This document shows, piece by piece, positions 1 to 8,476 of a stretch of 41,254 bases of DNA. This stretch comes from CAZOAR01 sp964577985 (GTDB lineage: Bacteria; Gemmatimonadota; CAZMKB01; CAZNLH01). Position numbers and translations under genes: made by a program. Under the pieces are notes generated by a model, which saw only the letters and a program-made list of their open reading frames with translations, ran no database searches and was not told the DNA's origin. Each line of letters opens with the position of its first letter. Within the stretch, counting starts at the first letter, position 1. The stretch spans positions 1-41,254 of the forward strand of contig CAZOAR010000023.1 of the NCBI GenBank assembly GCA_964577985.1, in the 5' to 3' direction.

Positions 1-88
1 GAAAATGGCAAACCTCGGGAAACCGGGGGACGCAAAGCTACGAGGCTAAGGTTTCGAGAAGAATCTACGCCAGTCGGGCCGCCAATGG
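1..88 (+). promoter_or_regulatory. Cyclic di-GMP-I (GEMM-I) riboswitch aptamer, 5' edge probably cut by the window
   Basis: The conserved GEMM-I blocks appear in order: GGCAAACC at 7-14, a hairpin with a GAAA tetraloop (stem 13-18/23-28, loop 19-22), GACGCAAAGC at 29-38, CTAAGG at 46-51 and the 3' block GGGCCGCC at 76-83. By-eye alignment to the Vibrio cholerae Vc2 aptamer places G7 at the ligand-contacting position G20, A34 at the intercalating A47 and C82 at C92. G at position 20 favours c-di-GMP; the cGAMP-preferring subclass usually has A there. The 5' strand of the closing helix P1 lies mostly upstream of base 1, so the aptamer is probably cut by the window. Its 3' end is shared with the terminator at 76-114. 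It precedes an operon encoding an HD-GYP c-di-GMP phosphodiesterase. Confidence 0.9.
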
Positions 89-114
89 TAAGGAACATAT
101 TGGTGGCCCTTTTT
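76..114 (+). terminator. Intrinsic terminator forming the riboswitch expression platform
   Basis: An 11-bp stem (76-86 pairing with 99-109, one G-U pair) with a 12-nt loop is followed directly by five T residues at 110-114. The 5' arm covers the aptamer 3' core and the start of the P1 3' strand, so the ligand-bound aptamer and the terminator should exclude each other. I infer a transcriptional ON switch: c-di-GMP binding blocks termination. Confidence 0.85.
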
Positions 115-151
115 GTCATCAGAGTCCTCAACCAAAACCATGGAGGTAGAG

Positions 152-697
152 ATGGCTCGGTACACTCGCGGCAGTCACCTGGCGCTCGTCACAATCGTCG
201 CTGTCAGTTTTTTCTCTCTTGCAGGATGCTCTGACAGCATCAACTCTCCACTGTCTCTCGACAGATCTACCGACCTCGCTGGTTTCCCGGGGGCAAAGGA
301 TCCGTCCTCTGGCAACACCTTGAATGGAGACACCGAAAACGCCAGGGACTCTCGCATCCTGCACACGCGCAGCGGTGAATTCGTCACCACGTCAGACCTC
401 GTCCTCAGGTTCCAGTCCGACGCCATCCCGGCCAACGTCGACCCTCACGTCATTATCAAGGACCCAACCCTGTTCATGTTCGATGTCGAACCGGAGGGGA
501 CAGTCCTTAACAGCCCCATTCAGATAACCCTTGACTACTCCAGGGCTGATCTGGAAGGAATCGACGAGGGAAGTCTGACTGTCTGCCAGATCACCGGGAG
601 TCACCTGTCTCCCATTCCCACGATAGTTGACGGTTCGGGAAATCTGGTCAGCTTCAAGATCACCGAGTTCGCAAGATACGCACTCGCGCGGGACTAA
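152..697 (+). CDS. Riboswitch-controlled lipoprotein with a ZU5-like beta domain
   Basis: A 181-aa exported lipoprotein. The start at 152 is chosen because GGAGG at 142-146 lies 5 nt upstream; an in-frame TTG at 113 falls inside the terminator T-run. The N-terminus has basic residues, a hydrophobic stretch (about 10-23) and the lipobox LAGC with Cys26. The region after about residue 85 has the alternating pattern of ZU5-like domains: a proline-rich extended strand, a PEGTVLNSPIQITLDY block, and a closing ITEFARYAL strand. This domain call is by eye. It is the first gene after the c-di-GMP riboswitch and is 20 nt from the HD-GYP gene, so both should be co-transcribed. A surface or adhesion-related role is plausible from its regulation and location but not shown. 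Confidence 0.8.
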   Translation: MARYTRGSHLALVTIVAVSFFSLAGCSDSINSPLSLDRSTDLAGFPGAKDPSSGNTLNGDTENARDSRILHTRSGEFVTTSDLVLRFQSDAIPANVDPHVIIKDPTLFMFDVEPEGTVLNSPIQITLDYSRADLEGIDEGSLTVCQITGSHLSPIPTIVDGSGNLVSFKITEFARYALARD

Positions 698-717
698 CGA
701 AGCAAAGGATCGTATCG

Positions 718-2406
718 ATGAGTAATCAGGGCGGAACAGCAGCAACTCTGGAAAAGACAGCAGTCGAGCCGTCGGTCTCCACTCTGCTCCGTAAAGGGAT
801 GGAGCTCGACACTGGCGGGGAATGGGACAAGGCCCTCCTCTGCTTCGAACAGGCACTGAGGGGCTGCAGGACCCGGGGTGACGAGAGGACGATGGCGGAG
901 ATCCTCCGCAGAATGGGGCACGTATGGTCAAAAAAGGGCGAGTGGCAAGAGGCCCTCGCCCTCTACGAGGAAAGCCTCGATACGTGCGCCGGGAGCGGAG
1001 ACGCGGCAGGCAAGGCGTCGGCCCTGTGCAGTATCGGAACGGTCCACCTCGAACAGGGCTCATGGGAACAGGTCCGGAAGTACTATGGAGAAGCCCTCCG
1101 TGTCACCAGAATCATTCGCGACAGCAGGCTGGCCGCCCAGATCTTTAACAACCTCGGGGCCATGAACAACATCCTGGGAAACTGGGAGGAAGCGATTCGC
1201 TATTACCGCAAATGCATCCCGCTTCTCAAAGAGACCATGAACCAGAACGGCCTCGCAGAGACCTATCACAACCTCGGCATAACTTCAGTAGACAAGGGCG
1301 ACCTGATAGGCGGCGACTGTTATTTCATCCAGAGCCTCGGCATCTCCGGAATGACCGGAGACATACGCCTCGCAGCATACTCCAATTTGAACAGGGCGGA
1401 GATAAGCAGGCTCCGGGGCAACTACAGCTCCGCGATAGAGAAGGGAATGAAAGCGTTCGCCACATTGAAGGATCTCGATGACAAACTCGGAATGGCCGAG
1501 GCGTATCGGATCCTGGGTGCCATCGAGAGAGATCGCGGAGACGGTATCAAGTCTGAGGAGAACATCCTTCTTTCTGTGGACATAAACAGGCGGTACGACA
1601 ATCCCCTCGGTATCGCGGAAAGTTACAGAGAGCTCGGGGCTACGTACCAGGAACAGGACCGGAGTGAAGACGCACTGAAAGCACTCAGCGAATCGTTTCG
1701 CGTATTCAGAGAAATCAAGGCAAGGAAGTCTCTCGAAGATGTCGACAGGAAGATCTTCTCTCTCGAGGACCTCTACTTCAAGATCGCCAGGTCCATGGCG
1801 GAAGGTGTTGAATCAAAAGACACATACACGTTCGGCCATTCCCAGCGTGTCGCCAATTACGCGCTTGCGCTCGCCAAACGCTTGAATCTCAGTATTGAAG
1901 AGCGGAAGGCAATCCTTCTGGCTTCGTTTCTGCATGACCTCGGAAAGATAGACGTTGACGACGGAATCCTGAAAAAGCCGGGGAAGCTGACTGAAGAAGA
2001 GTTCGAGGTAATAAAGAGACATCCCACGTGGGGAGTGGAAAAACTGAGCTCGATCAATTTCCCCTGGGCCGTCAAGCCATTGATTCTTCACCACCAGGAG
2101 AAGTGGGATGGCAATGGGTATCCGATGGGCCTGGCCGGAGAGGAAATACCGCTGGGAGCCCGCATCATAGCAATCGCTGATTTCTTCGACGCGCTGACTA
2201 CCGACAGGCCTTACCGCGAGGCATTGAGCCTTGAAGTAACAACCGGGATTATCGATGAAGAACTCGGCAGGATCCTCGATCCCGACATTACTCCGCTGTT
2301 TGTCGAGATGATCATGGATAAGGCGAGCGACTGTCCCACTTCCTCATCCTCAGACCATCTCGAGTTCCTCCAGCTCTGGAACTCGCAGTCCTCGATACGA
2401 CCGTAG
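718..2406 (+). CDS. TPR-repeat HD-GYP domain protein, probable c-di-GMP phosphodiesterase
   Basis: A 562-aa cytoplasmic protein with no signal peptide. Residues about 20-335 are a run of around eight tetratricopeptide repeats, each with paired helices and conserved A/G/Y positions. A linker leads to an HD-GYP domain at about 345-530. Its signature residues are present: an early His (FGHSQRV), the HD pair in LHDLGKID near 405, KRHP, HHQEKWDGNGYP near 457-468 with intact GYP, and DALTTDRPYR. HD-GYP enzymes hydrolyse c-di-GMP to pGpG or GMP using a bi- or trinuclear metal centre. The N-terminal TPR array replaces the usual receiver domain and probably mediates protein contacts. It is the second gene of the riboswitch operon, so its mRNA should respond to its own substrate. 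Confidence 0.88.
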   Translation: MSNQGGTAATLEKTAVEPSVSTLLRKGMELDTGGEWDKALLCFEQALRGCRTRGDERTMAEILRRMGHVWSKKGEWQEALALYEESLDTCAGSGDAAGKASALCSIGTVHLEQGSWEQVRKYYGEALRVTRIIRDSRLAAQIFNNLGAMNNILGNWEEAIRYYRKCIPLLKETMNQNGLAETYHNLGITSVDKGDLIGGDCYFIQSLGISGMTGDIRLAAYSNLNRAEISRLRGNYSSAIEKGMKAFATLKDLDDKLGMAEAYRILGAIERDRGDGIKSEENILLSVDINRRYDNPLGIAESYRELGATYQEQDRSEDALKALSESFRVFREIKARKSLEDVDRKIFSLEDLYFKIARSMAEGVESKDTYTFGHSQRVANYALALAKRLNLSIEERKAILLASFLHDLGKIDVDDGILKKPGKLTEEEFEVIKRHPTWGVEKLSSINFPWAVKPLILHHQEKWDGNGYPMGLAGEEIPLGARIIAIADFFDALTTDRPYREALSLEVTTGIIDEELGRILDPDITPLFVEMIMDKASDCPTSSSSDHLEFLQLWNSQSSIRP

Positions 2407-2440
2407 AACCTCTTCCGGCGCCGCGTCACAATGCCTGTTA

Positions 2441-3742
2441 TTATCGCTGGCTGCGCCGACGCGGCCTCTCACCATCTCTGTCTTGAAAAGCGAAGAAAGA
2501 CTTGAGGTAGGACCAGGCGATTCCGAGAAGGATGCCGGGCCTGAGGCATGACATCACAATATGCCGGTATGTGTCATGCCCGGAGACGCTGCTGAAGAGT
2601 GCCTGGCGCAGAGTGGCATTCCGACCGGCGAAATCGATGACGGGATCGAGTGAGAGGGTCCCCGAGAGATTCACAACCAGGAACCTCACGATCTGGCCAT
2701 ACCAGCGGTCGCCCGTAAGTTCCTGACAGCGCATCTCGAAAGACTGAAATGCCTCCCTGGATATACCCTGCCTGACGATAGTCTCTCCCGCTATCTTCCC
2801 GGTGATCACGGCTGAGTTGATCCCCTTCCCTTTGAAAGGCCTGATAAGACCCGCGCTGTCTCCAACCAGGACATAACGATCTCCGTAAAACCCCTTTGCC
2901 GGGCCATTCGGGAAAGATCCCTTGAACACTTCCGTTACCTCATAGCGGGGAGGAAGCATTTTCCTGACCGCCTGAAGGTCGAGAAAACGCTTCAATATCT
3001 TGATGTCGACCCGTTTTCCAGCGACTACTATCGTGATATGGTTTCCCTTCGGTACGAGCGCGCCGAATTCGACACCGGGGATAGGAGGAAGGTGTGCGTG
3101 GATGGCGTTTTCATACCTGTCGAGGAAAGACGCCGAATCCGGGTGGATTCGAGTCACTGCCGTCTCGAGATACGACGGCGGAACATAGTCGGTCCGTCGC
3201 CTCAGGGCAGACCTCAATGTGCTGTCGAGGCCGAACGCTCCCACAACGACGTCTGCCGAGCAGGTGCCGCTCTCGCTGTAAACCACCACGTCCTCTTCAT
3301 GAAACTCCACATAAGTAACACGGCTGCTCACGATCTTGACCCCCATCTTCCTGGCCTTGTCGAAGAGGAGTCTATCAAGCTCTCCCCTTCGCAGGGCATG
3401 CGATATCTCACCGCCTTCCGCGTCCTCGAGCAGGATACTTCTCTTCCTGGAATAAAGGACATATCCGCTGATCTCCCGGAGCAACATCGCCTGAGGGATG
3501 ATTATGTCAAAATCGTCTTTGAGTATGTCGAGCAGCGGTGGAGAGATAACGCCGAAGCACTGGTTGTAGTGCTGCCCGAAATACTTTGATTCATAGAGGA
3601 CCACCTCCACATCGATCAGGCGTTTTCTCGCCTCTTTTAGAATGGTCATTGCGCAGCTCGCCCCTCCGGGACCTCCACCTATTATGGCCACACGACTGCC
3701 GCTTCGAATGGGTCCCATGAAGGATCTATCGTTATCTGTCAT
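2441..3742 (-). CDS. Geranylgeranyl-reductase-family FAD-dependent oxidoreductase (copy A)
   Basis: A 433-aa flavoprotein. The Rossmann dinucleotide motif GGGPGG follows a short N-terminal extension (about residues 21-26). The second FAD motif GDSAGLIRPFKGKGINSA lies in the C-terminal half, and the Cys-containing segment YNQCFGVISPP sits near residue 60, where the reductase family has its P-x(4)-C-x-G element. The ATG at 3742 is preceded by GAGGA at a short spacing. Family members reduce isoprenoid double bonds on geranylgeranyl chains, archaeal lipids or quinone tails; others are halogenase- or hydroxylase-like. The substrate cannot be read here. It lies 49 nt downstream of a clear paralogue (3792-5063) on the same strand, probably in one operon. 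It ends convergently against the HD-GYP gene. Confidence 0.75.
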   Translation of the reverse strand: MTDNDRSFMGPIRSGSRVAIIGGGPGGASCAMTILKEARKRLIDVEVVLYESKYFGQHYNQCFGVISPPLLDILKDDFDIIIPQAMLLREISGYVLYSRKRSILLEDAEGGEISHALRRGELDRLLFDKARKMGVKIVSSRVTYVEFHEEDVVVYSESGTCSADVVVGAFGLDSTLRSALRRRTDYVPPSYLETAVTRIHPDSASFLDRYENAIHAHLPPIPGVEFGALVPKGNHITIVVAGKRVDIKILKRFLDLQAVRKMLPPRYEVTEVFKGSFPNGPAKGFYGDRYVLVGDSAGLIRPFKGKGINSAVITGKIAGETIVRQGISREAFQSFEMRCQELTGDRWYGQIVRFLVVNLSGTLSLDPVIDFAGRNATLRQALFSSVSGHDTYRHIVMSCLRPGILLGIAWSYLKSFFAFQDRDGERPRRRSQR

Positions 3743-3791
3743 TATCCTCTGTTTCCTTCGTATTACTGGCAGGCACGTGTCATCACGGCCG

Positions 3792-5063
3792 TCACCTCTT
3801 GAACGAAAACGCCCTCATGATTATCTCTCCATACTGGCGCTCACCCGTAAAGAGAGACCAGAGCATCCTTACGAAAACGCCCTTCTTCTCCAGCACTCCC
3901 CTGTTCGAGCCACGCACGAAACGGATTTGCATGGGAGCCAGGAAGCTGTTCTTGGTAATGACTTCGTTTATCCTGAACAGGTTCCGCCCCAGCATGTTGT
4001 CCGCGTAATAGAATCTGCGGCACTTCTGATAATAGTGGCGTCTGAAGTCCTTTTCTCTGATACCGTGTTCGAGGATAGTCTCCGCGGCCCAGAGCGCCGT
4101 ATTGAAAGCGGATCCTATCCCATTCTTGTAAAAGCGCGACACGTGCGCGTCTCCCACAATTACAAATCTGTCGGCGAAAGGCATCTCGGCGTGTCTGAGT
4201 GGCAGGCCTGGAAAACAGATACAGTGTCTCGGAGGGAGCACCCAGCCGGGAGGGAAATGACTTAGTATCCTCGGATCTTCGAAGACACGCTGTATCTCTT
4301 CCTCTCCTATATTGCTGCCTATCAGAGAGGCGGTTATGTACCCTCTTTTCGGGGTCAACGCCGCGAACTTGACCGCCTCGGCCCCCGGGAAATCGAGAGA
4401 GAAGACCTTGATCATACCGCGGTAGGTCTCGTCGATGAACTTCACGGGGAGAGAAAACTCGGCCTGTCCCACGTGGATGACATCCGGGGCACGATATCCG
4501 AAACCCATCTTCTCGACCTTCCGGGTCAGGGCACTGTTGACGCCGAATGCCCCGACGACAACATCTGCCTGGTATTCTCCGGCACCGCCATAGCGGACCT
4601 TCACCTTTTCGTGGCTCTCATGCGCCAGACTGATATCACGCACCGACTCGCAGATGTGTTCGGCACCCAGTTCCAGGGCATGCTGCATGAGGAAGGAATC
4701 GAAGCTTTCGTCCGCCGATTCCCGGGAGCCAACCGGGCCGCCGCCTCGAAACACGCTGAAGAATTCATCCTCGGGACCGCCTCTTATCTCGACCGTCCCG
4801 CCTTCCGATACAAAAACAAACCCATCTATGCGGCGTTGAATAACCCTGGCCGTGATGGGCACATTCATCTCTTTGAGAGTTTCGATCATCGACCGGGTGA
4901 CTACACCGGCACACAGATTACAACCTCCGGGACCGGGACGGTCGAAAGACTTCTGGTCGAAGATTACAACCTCGATCTTTCTGCGGAGCCTCCTGGCTCT
5001 TCTCAGGAGATGAATAGCGCAGAAAGAGCCGGCCGGTCCGCCCCCGATAATAGCCGCTTTCAT
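3792..5063 (-). CDS. Geranylgeranyl-reductase-family FAD-dependent oxidoreductase (copy B)
   Basis: A 423-aa paralogue of the next gene downstream. The FAD-binding GGGPAG motif is at residues 7-12, with no leader. A Cys-rich GPGGCNLCAGVV segment follows near residue 45. The second FAD motif is GDAHVSRFYKNGIGSAF, less canonical than in copy A. The two proteins share overall layout but differ in the putative active-site segment (CNLCAG here, YNQCFG in copy A), so they may act on different substrates or consecutive steps. The upstream gap (5064-5319) has a weak minus-strand promoter candidate, TTGACT (5284-5289), 17 nt, TAACTT (5261-5266). The Shine-Dalgarno site is weak. The assignment is to a family, not to a reaction. 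Confidence 0.72.
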   Translation of the reverse strand: MKAAIIGGGPAGSFCAIHLLRRARRLRRKIEVVIFDQKSFDRPGPGGCNLCAGVVTRSMIETLKEMNVPITARVIQRRIDGFVFVSEGGTVEIRGGPEDEFFSVFRGGGPVGSRESADESFDSFLMQHALELGAEHICESVRDISLAHESHEKVKVRYGGAGEYQADVVVGAFGVNSALTRKVEKMGFGYRAPDVIHVGQAEFSLPVKFIDETYRGMIKVFSLDFPGAEAVKFAALTPKRGYITASLIGSNIGEEEIQRVFEDPRILSHFPPGWVLPPRHCICFPGLPLRHAEMPFADRFVIVGDAHVSRFYKNGIGSAFNTALWAAETILEHGIREKDFRRHYYQKCRRFYYADNMLGRNLFRINEVITKNSFLAPMQIRFVRGSNRGVLEKKGVFVRMLWSLFTGERQYGEIIMRAFSFKR

Positions 5064-5319
5064 GAGGCCCCCGGAGCTCTCTGGACTTCACCTGACACGT
5101 GTCGTCCTCCCTCTATACGTTGCCCTCCTTCACAGCACGCTCTCAGCACACCGGATACTTATTAGAGTCGTATGCGGACAGCAGGAAGACTGTCTGTTCC
5201 AATCCAGCCCCCGAAGTTGCTCGACTCATCGGCTTGTGGTGTAATATCAACCTGAATAGTAAGTTATCCCACACCGGGATGAAAGTCAAGCCGGCCCGGT
5301 CTCCCCTCACGGGGGGGGA

Positions 5320-6771
5320 TCATATCACCTTTCTCTTCCACCTCCCCCTCATGAACCACAGGCCCATGAGTATCCCCTTGAGTATGGATGTCAGGCTGAT
5401 GCTCCACCAGACACCACTGATACCCATGGCCAGGTCGAATGCCAGGTAATATGCAACAGGAATACGCGCCACCGAGAGGGGCGTAGTTATCATCATGGGG
5501 GGAACGGTGTCTCCCGCTCCGCTGAAAGCGCCCTCCATGACGATCTCCATGCCCATGAACAGTTGCGAGAAGGAGAGTATCATCAGATAGTCTCTACCCG
5601 TCGCCATTACTACCGCATTATTATTGAATACACGAACGATCGCTCCGGGCAGGAACGCAAAAAGAAGCCCGCAGAAGCCTGTTATCGCGCTGAGATAGAG
5701 AAAGGACATCCAGGCGCCCTTCTCCGCCCTCTCCGGTCTTCCCGCGCCGAGGTTCTGACCTACGATCGTGGCGGATGCCATCGCGAATCCGACCGCCGAC
5801 ATGTAGGAGATAGATTCCGCCTTGTGACCTATCCCGAGCGCCGCCACCGCCTCCGTGCCGAAGTCCGTCGTTATCCTTGTCAGAAGGATGTAGACCGCGC
5901 AGAACAGGAGGCCGCTGATCGACGTCGGGGCCCCGATAGTCATCATGCGCCACAGAAGAGCCAGGTTGATAGCCCCCCCTCGCAACTCGAGGGAGATGCC
6001 GGCCTCACACCCGGCTGTTTCCACCGCCGCATCTTCATCAACCGGGCGCTCAGGATCGGCAGGAAGCTTGAGTGAGACCATCTTCCTCCTGATCAGGATT
6101 CCGATCCCAACCAGCAGGCCCAGACCGCGGCATATCACCGTGGAGAGCGCCGCACCCTCTATTCCCATCTCGGGGACAGGGCCCGCTCCGAAGATCATGA
6201 CAGGATCGAGGAGGAGGTTGCAGACGACGGAGCCAACCAGTATCAGCATGGGAGTTCTGGTGTCGCCAAAGCCTCTGTAGATCGCGTTCATGGCGAAAAA
6301 GAGGAAAATGGTGGGCAGACCATAATAAATTATCCGAAGGTATGACAGCCCGAGGAATGTAACATCCGGGGCTGTCTCCATTATCGTGAAGACCCACGCG
6401 CTCCCGGCGAGGCCCAGAATCGCAACCACGACAGACCCGAACATGCCCAGTACCAGCCCCTCGCCCGCAACGTAGCCTGCCTGCCTGTACAATCCCGCGC
6501 CGACGTACCGGGCGGTCATCGAGTTTATGCCTACCGCAACCATATGTGTAATCGCAAAGACGCTCCAGATGAGGAATCCTCCGGTACTCAAAGCCGCCAG
6601 GGCGGAGGGACCGAGTCTGCCCACCCAGATCATGTCGACAATATTGAAAGCGGCCTGCAGAAGCATGGATCCGACCGCGGGGGCCGCCAGGGAAAAAATC
6701 GCCCGCCTCAGGCTCCCGCTCACGATCAGGTCCCTGTTATATCTCTTGATGTCTCCGGAATAACGTTTCAC
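5320..6771 (-). CDS. MATE-family multidrug/sodium (or proton) antiporter
   Basis: A 483-aa polytopic membrane protein with about 12 hydrophobic segments in two related halves, the usual MATE size and layout. The N-terminal half has the typical LAAPAVGSMLLQAAFNIVDM segment (about 27-46), and the second half repeats the pattern (IGAPTSISGLLF). MATE proteins export cationic or hydrophobic compounds using Na+ or H+ gradients. The start is GTG at 6771, 3 nt after the symporter stop, which suggests translational coupling. It is the last gene of a three-gene minus-strand operon (GH3, symporter, MATE). A central loop between the halves is rich in acidic residues and is longer than in some homologues. 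Confidence 0.88.
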   Translation of the reverse strand: MKRYSGDIKRYNRDLIVSGSLRRAIFSLAAPAVGSMLLQAAFNIVDMIWVGRLGPSALAALSTGGFLIWSVFAITHMVAVGINSMTARYVGAGLYRQAGYVAGEGLVLGMFGSVVVAILGLAGSAWVFTIMETAPDVTFLGLSYLRIIYYGLPTIFLFFAMNAIYRGFGDTRTPMLILVGSVVCNLLLDPVMIFGAGPVPEMGIEGAALSTVICRGLGLLVGIGILIRRKMVSLKLPADPERPVDEDAAVETAGCEAGISLELRGGAINLALLWRMMTIGAPTSISGLLFCAVYILLTRITTDFGTEAVAALGIGHKAESISYMSAVGFAMASATIVGQNLGAGRPERAEKGAWMSFLYLSAITGFCGLLFAFLPGAIVRVFNNNAVVMATGRDYLMILSFSQLFMGMEIVMEGAFSGAGDTVPPMMITTPLSVARIPVAYYLAFDLAMGISGVWWSISLTSILKGILMGLWFMRGRWKRKVI

Positions 6772-6774
6772 GAT

Positions 6775-8463
6775 TTAGAATCTCATCCTTTTCATTACGA
6801 TCCCGAGAATACCGGCTGACACCGCAATGAGGCAGAGGCCGAGGGTGAATGAACCAAGTATGACCGTGCCTACCCCGAAGAGAAGGCCGAAGAGAAACAC
6901 AATCCCCAGAAGCCACAGGAGAAGCATCGATCCCACCGTCATTACTTCTCCACTCTCCGCGGACGCGATCCGCCCCCAGTGCCCCGGCGGCCTTACGCGC
7001 CTGTAGAAATCCCGCAGCGTCCCATCGTCTACCGGCGCCGTCATGAACGTAACCAGGAGCCAGACCCCCAGCGAAGAGAGGACGACGACGATGAGACGTA
7101 AACCATAATCGAAGGGCGTGTAGAACGTAAGAATCAGCGAGATCACCAGGGAGGCCGACATGGCCGCGATCTCCGACCAGGCATTAACGCGCCACCAGAA
7201 CCACCTGAGTATAAGTACCAGTCCCGCGCCGGCACCTATGGACCAGAGGAATTTCCACGCCGCGGAGATGCTGTCCATCAGGAAGCTCGTGCCGGCGGCG
7301 AGGATAACCATGATGAGTACACAGACCCGTGAGACAAACACGTAGTGCCGGGCGCTTTTGTCCCTGATCAGGAACCTGCGATAGAAGTCATTGACGAGGT
7401 ATGAAGCGCCCCAGTTGAGGTGCGTGTCGATTGTTGACATGAACGCCGCCAGGAAAGAAGCTATCATCAACCCCCTGAGGCCGGACGGGAGATAGTCAAC
7501 CATCATCCTGGGATAACCCATTTCGGGATCTGACAGGTCGGGATAGACAACCAGCGAGGCGAGCGCGACTATGATCCACGGCCAGGGCCTCAGGGCATAG
7601 TGAGCTACGCAGAACCAGAGTGTGGACAGGAATGAGTTCTTTTCGTCTTTTGTCGCCGAGATCCTCTGGATGATAATACCTCCGCCGTCGGCGATCAATG
7701 TGGAGTACCACTGCACTCCGAGGTAGACGAGAAATGTGGTAACGGGCAGTGCCAACGCTCCCGTGGAGGGAAAGAAATTCAGCACTCCATCCTGGATCTT
7801 GCCGGACTCCTGAAGCGAGAAGATCAGGCCTTCGGTGCCGCCAACTTCACCGAGCGCGTAGAAAGCGAGAGCTACAGATCCCGCCATGGCGAGTAAGAAT
7901 TGCAGCAGGTCGGTCGCCACCACCCCCCACAGGCCGGAGAGAATAGAATAAACGACCGCGAGAGTTACGCAGAGCGCCACCGACTGCAGCCGCGGCCAGC
8001 CAAGAGCGGCATCGAAGATTTTGGCCATCGCCAGGATGACCCAGCCCATCGTGATGCAATTGATCGGGATCGCGAGATAGAGGGCTTTGAAGCCACGCAG
8101 GATCGCCGCCGGTCTCCCACTGTAGCGGATTTCCGTCAATTCCACGTCCGTGACGACTTGTGCCCTCCGCCACATGCGCGAGAAGAAGAAGACCGTCATG
8201 AGGGAACCGAGGCCGAAACTCCACCAGAGCCAGTTCCCGGCGATACCAAACTCTGCTACGAGTCCCGTTATGGCGAGTGGAGTATCCGAGGCGAACGAGG
8301 TCGCTACCATGGACGTGCCCGCCAGCCACCATGGAAGCGTCCTGCTGGAGAGAAAGAAGCTGTTGATGTCTTTCCCCGCCCTCCCTGTGAAATAGACACC
8401 AACCGCCATGGCGAAGAAACAGTATCCAGCTATGATCGTCCAGTCGAGTGTGGAGAGTGCCAC
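6775..8463 (-). CDS. Sodium:solute symporter (SSS family)
   Basis: A 562-aa membrane protein with about 13-15 hydrophobic segments. The N-terminal pattern is typical of the SSS/SGLT family: a first membrane helix, a GKDINSFFLSSRTLPWW segment near residue 31, and the conserved GTSMVATSFASDTPL stretch that contributes to sodium and substrate binding. Such proteins import sugars, amino acids, sialic acid or vitamins with Na+. The start is GTG at 8463, with an AAAGGTAAGAG purine-rich site just upstream and 13 nt after the GH3 stop. Linkage to a NagZ-like enzyme suggests uptake of amino sugar or muropeptide-derived material, but the substrate is not determined by the sequence. Confidence 0.88.
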   Translation of the reverse strand: MALSTLDWTIIAGYCFFAMAVGVYFTGRAGKDINSFFLSSRTLPWWLAGTSMVATSFASDTPLAITGLVAEFGIAGNWLWWSFGLGSLMTVFFFSRMWRRAQVVTDVELTEIRYSGRPAAILRGFKALYLAIPINCITMGWVILAMAKIFDAALGWPRLQSVALCVTLAVVYSILSGLWGVVATDLLQFLLAMAGSVALAFYALGEVGGTEGLIFSLQESGKIQDGVLNFFPSTGALALPVTTFLVYLGVQWYSTLIADGGGIIIQRISATKDEKNSFLSTLWFCVAHYALRPWPWIIVALASLVVYPDLSDPEMGYPRMMVDYLPSGLRGLMIASFLAAFMSTIDTHLNWGASYLVNDFYRRFLIRDKSARHYVFVSRVCVLIMVILAAGTSFLMDSISAAWKFLWSIGAGAGLVLILRWFWWRVNAWSEIAAMSASLVISLILTFYTPFDYGLRLIVVVLSSLGVWLLVTFMTAPVDDGTLRDFYRRVRPPGHWGRIASAESGEVMTVGSMLLLWLLGIVFLFGLLFGVGTVILGSFTLGLCLIAVSAGILGIVMKRMRF

Positions 8464-8476
8464 CTCTTACCTTTCT

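Noticed and set aside
113..151. TTG at 113 as start of the first lipoprotein
   Set aside because: It lies in the terminator T-run and has no ribosome site; the ATG at 152 has GGAGG at the right distance.
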